Assembly (NCBI GenBank): GCA_045586995.1
Contig: JAZNBI010000129.1
Span: forward strand, 1-47,230
Length of the DNA stretch: 47,230 nucleotides
From: JAZNBI01 sp045586995
GTDB taxonomy: Bacteria; Bacillota; Clostridia; Oscillospirales; CAG-272
Reading direction: 5' to 3'
In this document: in pieces, positions 1 through 9,500 of the stretch
Position numbering within the stretch: position 1 is the stretch's first letter
Layout: each line of letters opens with the position of its first letter
Position numbers and translations under genes: made by a program
Notes under the pieces: model-generated
The model's input: only the letters and a program-made list of their open reading frames with translations
The model's database searches: none
Told to the model about the DNA's origin: nothing

Positions 1-78
1 CAGTTCTACAACAACGAACGTATTCAACTAAAAACAAAACTGACACCACTCGAAAAGCGATGCCAGTTCGTTTCTTGA
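1..78 (+). CDS. IS3-family transposase, C-terminal 25 residues (partial)
   Basis: Frame 1 reads from base 1 to a TGA at 76-78. The residues begin QFYNNERIQLKTKLTPLE, which matches the end of the DDE integrase core of IS3/IS150 transposases; YNNERIH/Q-like motifs followed by a T-P-x-E/Q stretch are typical there. The catalytic residues lie upstream, outside the window. Identification rests on this short motif and on the IS-like end sequence that follows. Confidence 0.65.
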   Translation, partial: QFYNNERIQLKTKLTPLEKRCQFVS

Positions 79-140
79 ATTTTAATATTTTCTACCTTAG
101 GACCCTTTTTTGTGCTGTCCGTACAATTTGGGGCAGTTCA
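1..140 (+). mobile_element. Right end of an IS3-family insertion sequence (partial)
   Basis: The window opens inside a transposase reading frame. About 60 bases after its stop there is a sequence typical of the outer end of IS3/IS150-like elements: a T-run, then TGTCCGTACAATTTGGGG and a terminal CAGTTCA ending near 140. The left part lies outside the window, so completeness, the matching inverted repeat and any target duplication cannot be judged. The exact right boundary is inferred from the pattern. Confidence 0.65.
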
Positions 141-190
141 AACTTTTTTGTTGCGTAGCTCTTTTTTTATAAAAAAATTGCAAAAATGTG

Positions 191-219
191 TTTACAAAAA
201 AGGAAAAATAGAGTAAAAT
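191..219 (+). promoter_or_regulatory. Sigma-A-type promoter upstream of pyrH
   Basis: TTTACA at 191-196 and TAAAAT at 214-219 are separated by exactly 17 bases. The site lies 40 bases before the chosen pyrH start and just downstream of the IS end. It would let the pyrH-polC operon be transcribed independently of whatever lies to the left. Confidence 0.65.
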
Positions 220-258
220 AATAGTTGTTATAATTATTAAATGGGGGGATGTTTTTTT

Positions 259-975
259 ATGAGAGTTAGCGAACCAATATATAAGCGCGTTTTGCTTAAG
301 CTTTCGGGAGAAGCGCTTTCAAAAAACGCGGATGGTATTTTAAATTTTAATTTCATCAAAGAAATTTCAAATGTTATAAAAAAATGTCAAGACGAAGGTG
401 TTCAAGTCGCTATTATTGTAGGCGCGGGTAATATTTGGAGAGGCCGTTCGGGAACCAATATGTCGCAAGCCAGAGCAGACCACATGGGCATGCTCGCAAC
501 AACGATCAACGCATTGGCACTTCAAGATGTTTTTGAAAATGAAGGAATCAAGACTATTACTATGTCCGCTATACATATGGACGAATTTGCAGAGCATTAC
601 GAAAGCAGAAATGCCATTAAATATATGAACGAAGGGTACGTTGTCATTTTTGGCGGCGGCCTTGGAATTCCTTATTTTTCGACAGATACAGCTGCTGTTC
701 TTCGCGCAGCGGAAATAAACGCAGAGGTTGTCTTGATGGCGAAAAACATTGATGGCGTATATTCTGCAGACCCTCAAAAAGATGCTTCGGCAGTTAAATA
801 TAATGAGATTTCATACAAAGAAATCATAGATAAAGAGCTTCACGCTATAGACCTAACGGCGGCAGCTTTTTGTCTGAGCAACAACATTAAATGCTATGCT
901 TTTGAATTAAAAGACCCTATGAATATATATAAAGTAATCATGGGTGAAAAAATAGGAACCGAGCTTTACAACTAA
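259..975 (+). CDS. pyrH: UMP kinase
   Basis: PyrH phosphorylates UMP to UDP with ATP in the cytosol (pyrimidine nucleotide synthesis). The 238-residue length is usual for the bacterial amino-acid-kinase-fold enzyme. Visible motifs are KLSGEAL at residues 14-20, GAGNIWRG at 55-62, a glycine-rich FGGGLG segment, and the uridylate-kinase hallmark MAKNIDGVY from about residue 161. I chose the ATG at 259 rather than the in-frame ATG at 241 because the G-run at 243-248 is the likely ribosome binding site and overlaps that upstream ATG. It is the first gene of the conserved pyrH-frr-uppS-cdsA-dxr-rseP-ispG-polC order. The usual upstream neighbour tsf is not visible; an IS end is there instead. Confidence 0.95.
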   Translation: MRVSEPIYKRVLLKLSGEALSKNADGILNFNFIKEISNVIKKCQDEGVQVAIIVGAGNIWRGRSGTNMSQARADHMGMLATTINALALQDVFENEGIKTITMSAIHMDEFAEHYESRNAIKYMNEGYVVIFGGGLGIPYFSTDTAAVLRAAEINAEVVLMAKNIDGVYSADPQKDASAVKYNEISYKEIIDKELHAIDLTAAAFCLSNNIKCYAFELKDPMNIYKVIMGEKIGTELYN

Positions 976-999
976 AAATATAAAAAATAAGAAAGGGAA

Positions 1000-1029
1000 G
1001 TCATGACAGTTTTTGTCTTTGACAAGTGA
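1000..1029 (+). promoter_or_regulatory. SD-led minicistron and hairpin before frr
   Basis: A good SD (AAGAAAGGGA, about 989-998) lies 4-5 bases before an ATG at 1003. That ATG opens only eight codons (MTVFVFDK) and stops at TGA 1027-1029, six bases before the frr ATG. The same stretch can fold: GTCA (1000-1003) with TGAC (1020-1023) around GACA (1005-1008) with TGTC (1014-1017). frr has no SD directly before its own ATG. Either translational coupling through the minicistron or a hairpin bringing the SD closer to the frr ATG would explain the layout; both are inferences. Confidence 0.4.
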
Positions 1030-1035
1030 TTAAAT

Positions 1036-1590
1036 ATGAAACTGAATACAAAAGAATATGAAGAAAAGATGCAAAAAACAATTTCGGCATATGAGCAAAA
1101 TCTCGCAGTGATTCGCGCAGGTCAAGCAAATCCTGCGGTTCTTTCGCGCGTTATGTTTGAATATTACGGAGCACCGACACCGCTTAATACGATGGCTGAT
1201 ATAAGAGTGGCGGATTCCAAAACAATAACGATTTCTCCGTATGATGCTACAACTCTTAAGGCAATGGAAAAAGCAATACTTTCTTCTGACGTAGGAATAA
1301 CCCCCACAAACGACGGAAAAATCATCCGCCTTGTTTTCCCTCAGCCAACGGAAGAACGCCGCAAAGAGCTTGCAAAACAGGTTCAGAAGATGGGAGAAGA
1401 CGCTAAGGTTGCTATTCGTAATATAAGACGAGATGCAAATGATGCTATCAAAAAAATGAAAAAAGACGGTGCTCTTACCGAGGATGAACAAAAATCCTCG
1501 GAAAAGGAAGTTCAGGATATTACGGATAAATACATTAAGAATGTTGACGCTGTAACCTCAAAGAAAGAAAAAGAAATAATGGAAATATAA
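1036..1590 (+). CDS. frr: Ribosome recycling factor
   Basis: With EF-G, RRF splits the post-termination ribosome so that the subunits can be reused. The product is 184 residues, matching the family. It shows the expected pattern: an N-terminal helix (EEKMQKTISAYEQNLAVIRAG), the RAGQANPAVLSRV segment, a small domain with TPLNTMADIRV, then the long C-terminal helices containing RRDANDAIKKMKKDG and a charged tail. It follows pyrH as in most Firmicutes and lies 60 bases after its stop. The start is supported by homology and not by an SD, because the only strong SD upstream serves an eight-codon minicistron. Confidence 0.96.
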   Translation: MKLNTKEYEEKMQKTISAYEQNLAVIRAGQANPAVLSRVMFEYYGAPTPLNTMADIRVADSKTITISPYDATTLKAMEKAILSSDVGITPTNDGKIIRLVFPQPTEERRKELAKQVQKMGEDAKVAIRNIRRDANDAIKKMKKDGALTEDEQKSSEKEVQDITDKYIKNVDAVTSKKEKEIMEI

Positions 1591-1600
1591 AAATATTGCG

Positions 1601-1618
1601 GCGGGTGTAGCAGCCCGC
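1601..1618 (+). other. Small GC-rich hairpin between frr and uppS
   Basis: GCGGG (1601-1605) pairs with CCCGC (1614-1618), plus a possible T-G pair, around a six-base loop. No T-run follows, so it does not look like a terminator. It could stabilise or be a processing point of the operon mRNA. Confidence 0.35.
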
Positions 1619-1645
1619 TTCAATGTTATAAAGAAAGGATTTATT

Positions 1646-2362
1646 ATGGATAAATCAAAATCCGATTTTATAATAGCAGACGAACAGCTAAAGCATATTG
1701 CGTTTATTATGGACGGTAACGGCCGTTGGGCAAAAAAACGCAAGTTGCCGCGCGAAATAGGACATAAATACGGTTCGGAAACACTTAGAAAAGTGGTTGA
1801 TTACTGTAATAAATCGGGAATAAAAATCATTACTGTATATGCGTTTTCTACTGAAAACTGGAAGCGTCCGAAAAAAGAAGTTGACTCGATTATAAGACTT
1901 TTGAATAATTATCTTGATGAATGCATTGCAAATATTGACAAAAACGATTTAAGCTATCGTTTTATCGGAGATACATCTGTTTTAGACAACACGCTTATAG
2001 AAAAAATAAAATTTTCCGAAGAAAAAAGTAAAGGCAGAAACAATATTCTCAATATTGCCTTTAATTATGGCGGCAGAAACGAACTGGTACATGCTTTTAA
2101 TGTGCTTATGAGCGAAAACAGAACGTGTGTATCCGAGTCAGATATAGATGAAAAGCTTTATACCGCAGGGTGTTCGGAGCCCGATCTTCTCATACGAACG
2201 GGTGGGGAAAAACGATTGTCCAATTTTTTGCTATGGCAAGCGTCATACTCCGAGCTCTATTTCACCGACGTGTTATGGCCTGATTTTTCCATGGATGATT
2301 TGCAAGAAGCAATAAAAGACTTTTACTCTCGAAAACGTCGTTACGGCGGAATATGTGATTAA
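1646..2362 (+). CDS. uppS: Undecaprenyl diphosphate synthase (cis-prenyltransferase)
   Basis: UppS makes the C55 lipid carrier precursor for peptidoglycan and other envelope polymers by adding isopentenyl diphosphate units to farnesyl diphosphate. The 238-residue protein has the cis-prenyltransferase signature MDGNGRWAKKR at residues 22-32, with Asp23 as the Mg-binding residue. It also has AFSTENWKRP, FNYGGRNEL, the diphosphate-binding RTGGEKRLSNFLLWQ near 184, and a terminal WPDF segment. An AAGAAAGGA SD precedes the ATG by seven bases. The next gene, cdsA, shares the lipid theme, and dxr and ispG in the same operon supply the isoprenoid substrate. Confidence 0.95.
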   Translation: MDKSKSDFIIADEQLKHIAFIMDGNGRWAKKRKLPREIGHKYGSETLRKVVDYCNKSGIKIITVYAFSTENWKRPKKEVDSIIRLLNNYLDECIANIDKNDLSYRFIGDTSVLDNTLIEKIKFSEEKSKGRNNILNIAFNYGGRNELVHAFNVLMSENRTCVSESDIDEKLYTAGCSEPDLLIRTGGEKRLSNFLLWQASYSELYFTDVLWPDFSMDDLQEAIKDFYSRKRRYGGICD

Positions 2363-2377
2363 GAAAGGTATTTTTCA

Positions 2378-3205
2378 ATGCTTAAAAGAATAATAACAGC
2401 TGTTATAGGTATTTGCATAATAGTTCCGGTGCTGTGTTTTTCCGACACATTCGCTTTTCCTGCGTTGATGTCACTGCTTGCGGCGATTGGAATATTTGAA
2501 TTTTTGCGTTGTGTCAAACTGCTCAAAAATTTTACAATCAGTGTTTCTTCTATAGCAATTGTGGCGCTTTTTCCGATTATAGCAAGATATGTTAATAGAG
2601 GCCGGCTCTTTGAGATCTTGTTTGCCTTAACATTCTTGATTTTGATAATATTGTTTATAAACGTGATTTTTGATTCCAAAAGCGTTGATATTGAAAAAGC
2701 CGGATTAACTTTCACATTTTGTATTTATATCGGTTTTTCTTTTGCTTCAGCCGTTATTTTGAGAGATTACGAAGATTTTGGACGCTACACTTATCTTATG
2801 ATATTCTTTGGCGCGTGGGAAACAGATACCTTTGCATATTTTTGCGGAATACTGTTTGGAAAGCACAAATTGCTTCCTAAGATAAGCCCTAAAAAAACAA
2901 TTGAAGGAAGTATTGGCGGAATTATTTTCTGTATAATATCCTTTATTATCTTCGGGTTTGTGATGAAAAGAATAAACGGTATTACTCCCAACCTTCCGAT
3001 ACTTATTTCTGCGGGATTTATTACATCAATAGTATCGCAAACGGGAGATCTTATAATGTCGGCGGTAAAAAGAAAATTTGATTTAAAGGATTACGGTAAG
3101 CTTTTTCCCGGTCACGGAGGGGTGTTGGATCGATTTGACTCGGTTATCGCGGTTGCACCTTTTTTGTTGATAATATCTATGCTATTTAGTTTTTTTATTG
3201 AGTAG
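2378..3205 (+). CDS. cdsA: Phosphatidate cytidylyltransferase
   Basis: CdsA is an integral membrane enzyme making CDP-diacylglycerol from phosphatidic acid and CTP, the branch point of phospholipid synthesis. The 275-residue product is strongly hydrophobic with about seven or eight membrane segments. It carries the C-terminal family signature SQTGDLIMSAVKRKFDLKDY followed by GKLFPGHGGVLDRFDS, and KISPKKTIEGSIGG upstream of it. The start follows the uppS stop by 15 bases with an AAGAAAGG SD. Confidence 0.95.
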   Translation: MLKRIITAVIGICIIVPVLCFSDTFAFPALMSLLAAIGIFEFLRCVKLLKNFTISVSSIAIVALFPIIARYVNRGRLFEILFALTFLILIILFINVIFDSKSVDIEKAGLTFTFCIYIGFSFASAVILRDYEDFGRYTYLMIFFGAWETDTFAYFCGILFGKHKLLPKISPKKTIEGSIGGIIFCIISFIIFGFVMKRINGITPNLPILISAGFITSIVSQTGDLIMSAVKRKFDLKDYGKLFPGHGGVLDRFDSVIAVAPFLLIISMLFSFFIE

Positions 3206-3216
3206 AGGATTTTTAG

Positions 3217-4413
3217 ATGTCTGATTATATAGATAATAAAATATATTCAAAAATCATTGTGCTTGGCTCCACGGGATCAATAGGTATACAATCTCTTGAT
3301 GTTGCTCGCAAAAACAATGTAAAAGTAGTGGCGCTTTCCGCAAATTCAAATTACATCTTGCTTGAAAAACAAGCAAGAGAGTTTTTACCATCATTTTGTG
3401 CGATGGCAAATGAATCTGCAGCTGCACAGTTAAAAATACGGCTTGCTGATACAAATATTAATGTTTATGCGGGTGAATCCGGAATTTGCGAAATGATTGA
3501 AAGATGCGGCGACGCCCTGTTGATAAACGCTATTATCGGCAAAGCGGGGCTTATGCCGACTCTCGAGGGAATTCGAAATCGAAACGATATTGCACTAGCC
3601 AATAAAGAATCGCTCGTAATAGCCGGAAATATCGTAATGGCGGAAGCTAAAAAGTATGGCGTTAAAATATATCCGGTCGATAGCGAGCATTGCGCGGTTT
3701 ATCAATGCATGCGTTCCGGTAAATCCGACGAAATTAAAAATCTAATTCTCACGGCATCCGGAGGGCCCTTCTTTGGTTGCGATAAAAATTATTTAAGCAA
3801 AATAACTGTTGATGAGGCACTCAATCACCCAACATGGAAAATGGGAGCAAAAATAACGATAGACAGCGCAACAATGATGAATAAAGGATTTGAAATTATT
3901 GAAGCGGCACATCTTTTCGGAATACCTGCTGATAGAATCAAGGTGTTAGTACATCGCGAAAGTATAATTCATTCTATGGTAGAATATATTGATAACAGTG
4001 TTATAGCCCAGCTCTCGGTTCCGGATATGCGTTTATGTATTCAATTTGCAATTTTTGGAGGAGTTAGAAAAAGCAGCCCGATAGATATACTCGAACTTGC
4101 AAAAACAGGGAAGCTTACGTTTTTTGAGCCGGATTACGAAACATTTCCGCTCCCCCAATATGCAATTAAAGCATTTATGGGTGGCGGCGCACTTGGCGCT
4201 GTGCTAAATGCCGCAAATGAAGAAGCGGTAGAAAGCTTTTTAAACAGAAGAATCGGTTTTACGGACATTTCCGATATTGTTGTTTCAACACTTGAAAATC
4301 TTGATAATTTTAAGGAATATTCCACACTTAAAGAAATTCTCGAGGCGGATTTTGCTGCGCGGGATTTTGCAAAAAAAATTATTTCCACAATAAAAAGGAG
4401 TGATTCGATATAA
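3217..4413 (+). CDS. dxr: 1-deoxy-D-xylulose 5-phosphate reductoisomerase
   Basis: Dxr (IspC) converts DXP to 2-C-methyl-D-erythritol 4-phosphate with NADPH, the committed MEP-pathway step. At 398 residues it has the usual size. Motifs: the nucleotide-binding GSTGSIG at residues 17-23; LANKESLV; the metal and substrate segment VDSEHCAVYQ near 155; TASGGPF; NHPTWKMGAKITIDSATMMN from 203. An AGAGGA SD precedes the ATG. The end overlaps the probable start of rseP, which implies translational coupling. With ispG two genes on, it shows the organism uses the MEP route. Confidence 0.96.
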   Translation: MSDYIDNKIYSKIIVLGSTGSIGIQSLDVARKNNVKVVALSANSNYILLEKQAREFLPSFCAMANESAAAQLKIRLADTNINVYAGESGICEMIERCGDALLINAIIGKAGLMPTLEGIRNRNDIALANKESLVIAGNIVMAEAKKYGVKIYPVDSEHCAVYQCMRSGKSDEIKNLILTASGGPFFGCDKNYLSKITVDEALNHPTWKMGAKITIDSATMMNKGFEIIEAAHLFGIPADRIKVLVHRESIIHSMVEYIDNSVIAQLSVPDMRLCIQFAIFGGVRKSSPIDILELAKTGKLTFFEPDYETFPLPQYAIKAFMGGGALGAVLNAANEEAVESFLNRRIGFTDISDIVVSTLENLDNFKEYSTLKEILEADFAARDFAKKIISTIKRSDSI

Positions 4414-5441
4414 TTATTCTATATATACTGCTTGCGTTATTGGTATTTGGGCTTTTGATCCTGATTCATGAATTCGGACATTTTATAACCGCAAGAATGT
4501 GCGGAGTTGGAATAAAAGAATTTGCGATAGGAATGGGACCAAAGATTTTTTCAAAAAAATCAAAAAAATATGATACCGAATATTCATTACGAGCATTTCC
4601 GATAGGCGGATATGTGAGTATGGTTGGCGAGGATGAAGAAAACGATTCAGAAGACTCCTTCAATCAAAAACCGTTATGGAAGCGTTTGTTAATTATTATT
4701 GCGGGACCTATGATGAATATACTTTTAAGCATTTTGATAATGTTTGTCCTTGTTATTTCATCTAAATCCCTGATTTCAAATGTTATTTATTCATTTGACG
4801 ATGACGCACTAAGCCAATCATGTGGATTACAAGCAAAGGATAGAATAATTAAGGTCGAAAATGTACCAATTCACACAGGAAATGAACTGATATATGAAAT
4901 CATGCATAGGGGGTATAAACCGCTTAACTTAACCGTAGAAAGAAATGGCGATATTATACTCCTCGACGACGTTGTCTTTCCCGCAATCTCCGAAAGCGGT
5001 ACCGTTTTCGGAGAACCGGACTTTAAATTATATTCGGAGAGCCCGACATTCTCAAATTTAATAAAGCATTCGTTTTATCGTTCTGTTTCAACCATAAAAA
5101 TGATTTGGGATTCAATTATAGACCTTGTTGTGGGAAGATACGGTTTTGAAGCGGTTTCAGGTCCCGTCGGTGTAACGGAAACTATCGGAGATGCGGCGGC
5201 ATCGGGATTTTATAATCTTGTATATATAGTTGTTGTTATAAGTATGAATCTTGGAATTTTTAATCTCTTGCCTTTTCCTGCGCTCGATGGCGGACGTTTG
5301 ATTTTTTTAATATTTGAAGCAATCAGAAGAAAGCCCTTAAACAGAGATGTTGAAGGTATGATTAATTTTATAGGATTAATTATACTGTTTGGCATAATGA
5401 TTGTAGTAACATTTAAAGATATAATAACTTTATTTAGGTGA
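4410..5441 (+). CDS. rseP: RIP metalloprotease RseP/RasP (site-2 protease), apparent non-AUG start
   Basis: This M50 family membrane zinc protease cleaves transmembrane substrates such as anti-sigma factors and signal-peptide remnants. Motifs: HEFGH (zinc-binding HExxH) in the first membrane segment, GPMMNILLS, a PDZ-like domain (roughly residues 120-210), and NLLPFPALDGGRL near the C terminus with LDG as third zinc ligand. No ATG, GTG or TTG gives a full N terminus: the first TTG (4440) removes half of the first membrane helix and has no SD. An AAGGAG SD at 4395-4400 sits nine bases before ATA 4410 (then ATT, ATT). Starting there puts HEFGH at residues 20-24, as in the family. The start is therefore inferred to be AUA or AUU. 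The 343-residue protein overlaps the dxr stop. Confidence 0.9.
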   Translation: MIILYILLALLVFGLLILIHEFGHFITARMCGVGIKEFAIGMGPKIFSKKSKKYDTEYSLRAFPIGGYVSMVGEDEENDSEDSFNQKPLWKRLLIIIAGPMMNILLSILIMFVLVISSKSLISNVIYSFDDDALSQSCGLQAKDRIIKVENVPIHTGNELIYEIMHRGYKPLNLTVERNGDIILLDDVVFPAISESGTVFGEPDFKLYSESPTFSNLIKHSFYRSVSTIKMIWDSIIDLVVGRYGFEAVSGPVGVTETIGDAAASGFYNLVYIVVVISMNLGIFNLLPFPALDGGRLIFLIFEAIRRKPLNRDVEGMINFIGLIILFGIMIVVTFKDIITLFR

Positions 5442-5442
5442 A

Positions 5443-6540
5443 ATGAATTATAATAATATTAGAAAAAAAACTAAAGAAATAAAAATATCAGATATTGCTA
5501 TCGGTGGAAGTAATAAGATTGCAATTCAATCAATGACCAATACCGACACTTGTAATGCAAAGGCCACTATCGAACAAATAAAATCTTTGCAAAAAGCCGG
5601 TTGCGACATTGTGAGAATAACCGTTCCAAATGTAACCGCGGCAGACACTATTATTAAAATTAAAAATAGTAATATAAATATCCCGATCGTTGCAGATATC
5701 CACTTCGATTATAAAGTTGCACTCAGGTGCGCTGAGCTTGGGATTGATAAAATTCGAATAAATCCCGGGAATATTGGAGATGAATCTAAGATACGCGAGG
5801 TCTGCAATGCATGCCGTAAGCAGAACATTCCGATTAGAATAGGCGTTAACGGCGGTTCTTTGGAAAAACATATTTTAGCAAAATACGGTCTTCCAAATGC
5901 GCAAGCTCTTTTCGAAAGCGCTTGCTATCATGTTAAGCTTTTAGAAAAATTTGATTTTGATAACATTGTAGTTTCTATAAAATCGTCTTCTGTTTCCGAA
6001 ATGATCAAAGCGAATCGTATGTTCTCTGAAAAATATGATTATCCGCTTCATCTCGGTGTTACCGAGGCGGGAGATGTTGAATATGGAACTGTTAAAAGTT
6101 CCATTGGTGTTGGCTCATTATTATGCGACGGTATTGGAGATACCATAAGAGTTTCGCTTACCGAAGACCCTATAAAAGAAATTGATGCAGCTAAAAGAAT
6201 TTTAAGTTCAATAGAAATAGACGGACAAAGCTCAATGAATATTGTAAGCTGCCCAACCTGCGGAAGAACCAATATAAATTTGATAAAACTTGTAAAAGAG
6301 TTCAAATGCGCTGCAGAAAAAGAAGGAGTTTTGAATTTGCCGTTAAAGGTTGCGTTGATGGGATGCGCGGTCAACGGTCCGGGTGAAGCACGTGAGGCCG
6401 ATGTCGGTTTTGCGGGAGGGCGCGGTGAGGGAATCATATTTTCGCACGGAAAAATACTCTATAAAACACCCGAAAACGAAGCTGTAAATGCTTTGATACA
6501 AGAAATCAAAAAATACACTGCCAAGGAGATTTCCAAATGA
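5443..6540 (+). CDS. ispG: 4-hydroxy-3-methylbut-2-enyl diphosphate synthase (GcpE)
   Basis: IspG is the [4Fe-4S] enzyme that converts methylerythritol cyclodiphosphate to HMBPP in the MEP pathway. The 365-residue product has the TIM-barrel N-terminal part (AIQSMTNTDT; ADIHFDYKVAL; KIRINPGNIG). The cluster cysteines are in SCPTCGRT (Cys270, Cys273) and MGCAVNGPGEA (Cys308). This is the short bacterial form without the plant-type insertion. The ATG is one base after the rseP stop, with only a weak AGGTG upstream, suggesting coupling. Its stop overlaps the polC start as ATGA. Confidence 0.96.
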   Translation: MNYNNIRKKTKEIKISDIAIGGSNKIAIQSMTNTDTCNAKATIEQIKSLQKAGCDIVRITVPNVTAADTIIKIKNSNINIPIVADIHFDYKVALRCAELGIDKIRINPGNIGDESKIREVCNACRKQNIPIRIGVNGGSLEKHILAKYGLPNAQALFESACYHVKLLEKFDFDNIVVSIKSSSVSEMIKANRMFSEKYDYPLHLGVTEAGDVEYGTVKSSIGVGSLLCDGIGDTIRVSLTEDPIKEIDAAKRILSSIEIDGQSSMNIVSCPTCGRTNINLIKLVKEFKCAAEKEGVLNLPLKVALMGCAVNGPGEAREADVGFAGGRGEGIIFSHGKILYKTPENEAVNALIQEIKKYTAKEISK

Positions 6541-9500
6541 GATTGCTTGAAAAGCTTGCCCGATATGAAGCGGACGAGTTGTCTGAAAGAATCTTAAATT
6601 CAATAACCGATTACTCGCTCAGAGTAAATTCAGAAAAGCGAGTAATGGAAATTATAGCATCATTTCCAAAGCTTATTGAAAAAAGTGCTTTATACAAAAT
6701 TGAGGAGCAAATAAGAGATGCATACGGAATAGCGCATGTAAAAATCCTACCCAAATATTCACCGAAACTTTTTTCTTACGAATATTTCCCTCAAATATTA
6801 ACCGAAGCAGAACGCGTCGGTATTGTTGCGCGCGGTTTTTTTAATAAGTATAAATATGATATAGATAATAATTCAATTACGATTTCAATACCTTTTAGTG
6901 AATCCGGAATAAAATTTCTCGAGTATGCAAATACACCTAATGTTATAGAAAGAATACTATTGTCGGAATTTGACAAGGAATTTAAGGTTAAAATAGTTGA
7001 TGCCGGAGAAAATGAAATTGAAAATTCCGTATACAAAAAAGAACTTGAACGTATCGATTCTCAGATAGTTGAATCATATAAATCCTACATTTCGCAATCC
7101 GGCAGCGAAAACGCTTACAGAGCCAAACACGACGCTCAAGCACCAAACGATGACGAACCCTCGTTAATCAAAGTAAGCTCTTTATCTAATAACGAAATTT
7201 CTTTGGAAACAGAAGACGGTATATGTAAAATAGGACACCTTTGCTTCGATATTTCGAATCCCAAATTTATCTATGATAATTCGTTTGAAATTCGTCCTGT
7301 TGCAATTTCATCTGTTGACAAAGAAACAAAAAATCTTTCTATAATAGGCGAGGTCTTCGGCTTTTCTAAAGACGAAGGCAGAGTGGAAGGGAAGTTCAAT
7401 ATTTCGTTTTCCGTTTTTGACGGAAGCTCATCTGTCGAAGTAAAGAAAGGCAGTGTCGGAGAAGAAGAATGTGGAATCATCTGTGAATCTATCAAAAACG
7501 GCGTCTGCGTTGCTTTAAAGGGATATACAAAGCATTTGGAACGAAGGGGAGTTGTTGATGATGATCTGACATTCTTTCCTCAAAATATCGCTGTGATATC
7601 AAAAATAAACAAAACAGACGATGCGGATGAAAAACGCATAGAATTGCATTTACATACCAACATGTCGGCCATGGACGCCCTTATTCGCCCGGATGAGATC
7701 GTTTATACCGCTAAGGCATTCGGACATCCTGCGGTTGCAATTACCGACCACGCAAATGTACAGGCATTCCCCGAGGCAATGATTGCTTCCGAAAAATGCG
7801 GCATGAAGGTCATATACGGTATGGAAGCATATTTCGTAAACAACACCGCGACCGCACTTACCGGAAAGTATACGGGTAAATTTGAGGACGAGGCAATTGT
7901 TTTTGATATTGAAACCACCGGCCTTTCTGTTTCTTCGTGTCAAATAATCGAAATCGGAGCTGTTCGAATAAAAAATGGCGAGGTTGTTGAGGTATTTGAT
8001 TCTTTTGTAAATCCTCATGTCCCGATTCCAAGCGAAATCACTCAACTTACATCTATAACCAATGATATGGTAAAGGATGCACCTTCAATCGATATTGTTC
8101 TTGCCGACTTTTTTAAATTTATAGGGAACAACCTTCTTATCGCGCACAACGCAAATTTCGATATTGGTTTTATAAGACATGCAGCAAAAGAAAATTCTAT
8201 GCCTTTTGACAACCCGTATCTCGATACACTTGCGCTTTCAAGATTTATAAATCCCGACTTAAAAACTCACAAATTGGATGTTCTGGCAAAGCATTATAAG
8301 CTTGGTGATTTTAATCACCACAGAGCAAGCGACGATGCGGAAATGCTGGCTCATATTTATTTTTCCATGACGGAAGCTATGCTGAAAATGGATATCTCGG
8401 ATTTTGTAACACTAAATTCCGAGATGCTTTCGAATTCCGATCCGAGTAAGTTAAAAAGCTTTCACCAAATTATTTTGGTTAAAAATCAGTTAGGGTTGAA
8501 AAATTTATACAAGCTTATTTCTTTTAGTTACCTTAAATATTTTCACCGCCATCCGAGAATACCGAAAACCGAGCTCGAAAAGCATAGAGAAGGGCTTATT
8601 ATCGGTTCCGCCTGTGAAGCGGGGGAGCTGTTTCAAGCTATTCTTGAAGGACGTCCCGATTCCGAGATCGAAAACATTGTTAATTTTTACGATTATCTCG
8701 AAATACAACCGCTTTCAAATAATCGTTTTATGATTGAAGATGGCAGATTGGCAAACGACGAACAATTAAAGGATATAAATCGTAAAATAGTTGAGCTTGG
8801 TAAAAAATATAACAAGCCCGTTGTGGCGACCTGCGATGCGCATTTTATGAACGATGAGGACGAAATATATCGAAAAATACTCCTCACAGGTATGAAATTC
8901 AAGGATGCCGAAAAAGATACTCATCTTTATTTCAGAACGACAAAGGAAATGCTTAAAGAGTTTGATTATCTTGGCGAAGAAACAGCTCGAGAAGTGGTCA
9001 TTGTCAATCCCAATAAAATAAATGATATGATTGATGTCATACGACCTATCCCAAAAGGTTCGTTTACGCCTAATCTTGAAGGCGCTGAAGAAGAGCTTCA
9101 ATCGATGTGTTGGGAGCGCGCTCACAGCATTTACGGAGATGATCTGCCTCAAATCGTTCACGCAAGATTAAAAAAAGAGCTTGATTCTATCGTAAAACAC
9201 GGCTTCTCGGTTCTTTATATGATAGCCGAAAAGCTTGTTAAATTCAGCGAAGGGCTTGGATATCTTGTGGGATCCAGAGGTTCTGTCGGTTCTTCATTCG
9301 TTGCGACAATGGCAGGCATATCAGAGGTAAATCCGCTTCCGCCGCATTATTACTGTCCTAATTGCCGCTATTCTGAATTTATAACGGATGGTTCGGTCGG
9401 TTCGGGATTTGATCTGCCGGACAAGCATTGCCCTAAATGCAACACAATGCTGAAGGCAGACGGTCACGACATTCCGTTTGAAACGTTTTTGGGATTCCAC

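Noticed and set aside
4440..4442. TTG as start of rseP
   Set aside because: It would remove about half of the first membrane helix before HEFGH and has no SD; the SD at 4395-4400 points to codons at 4410-4416.
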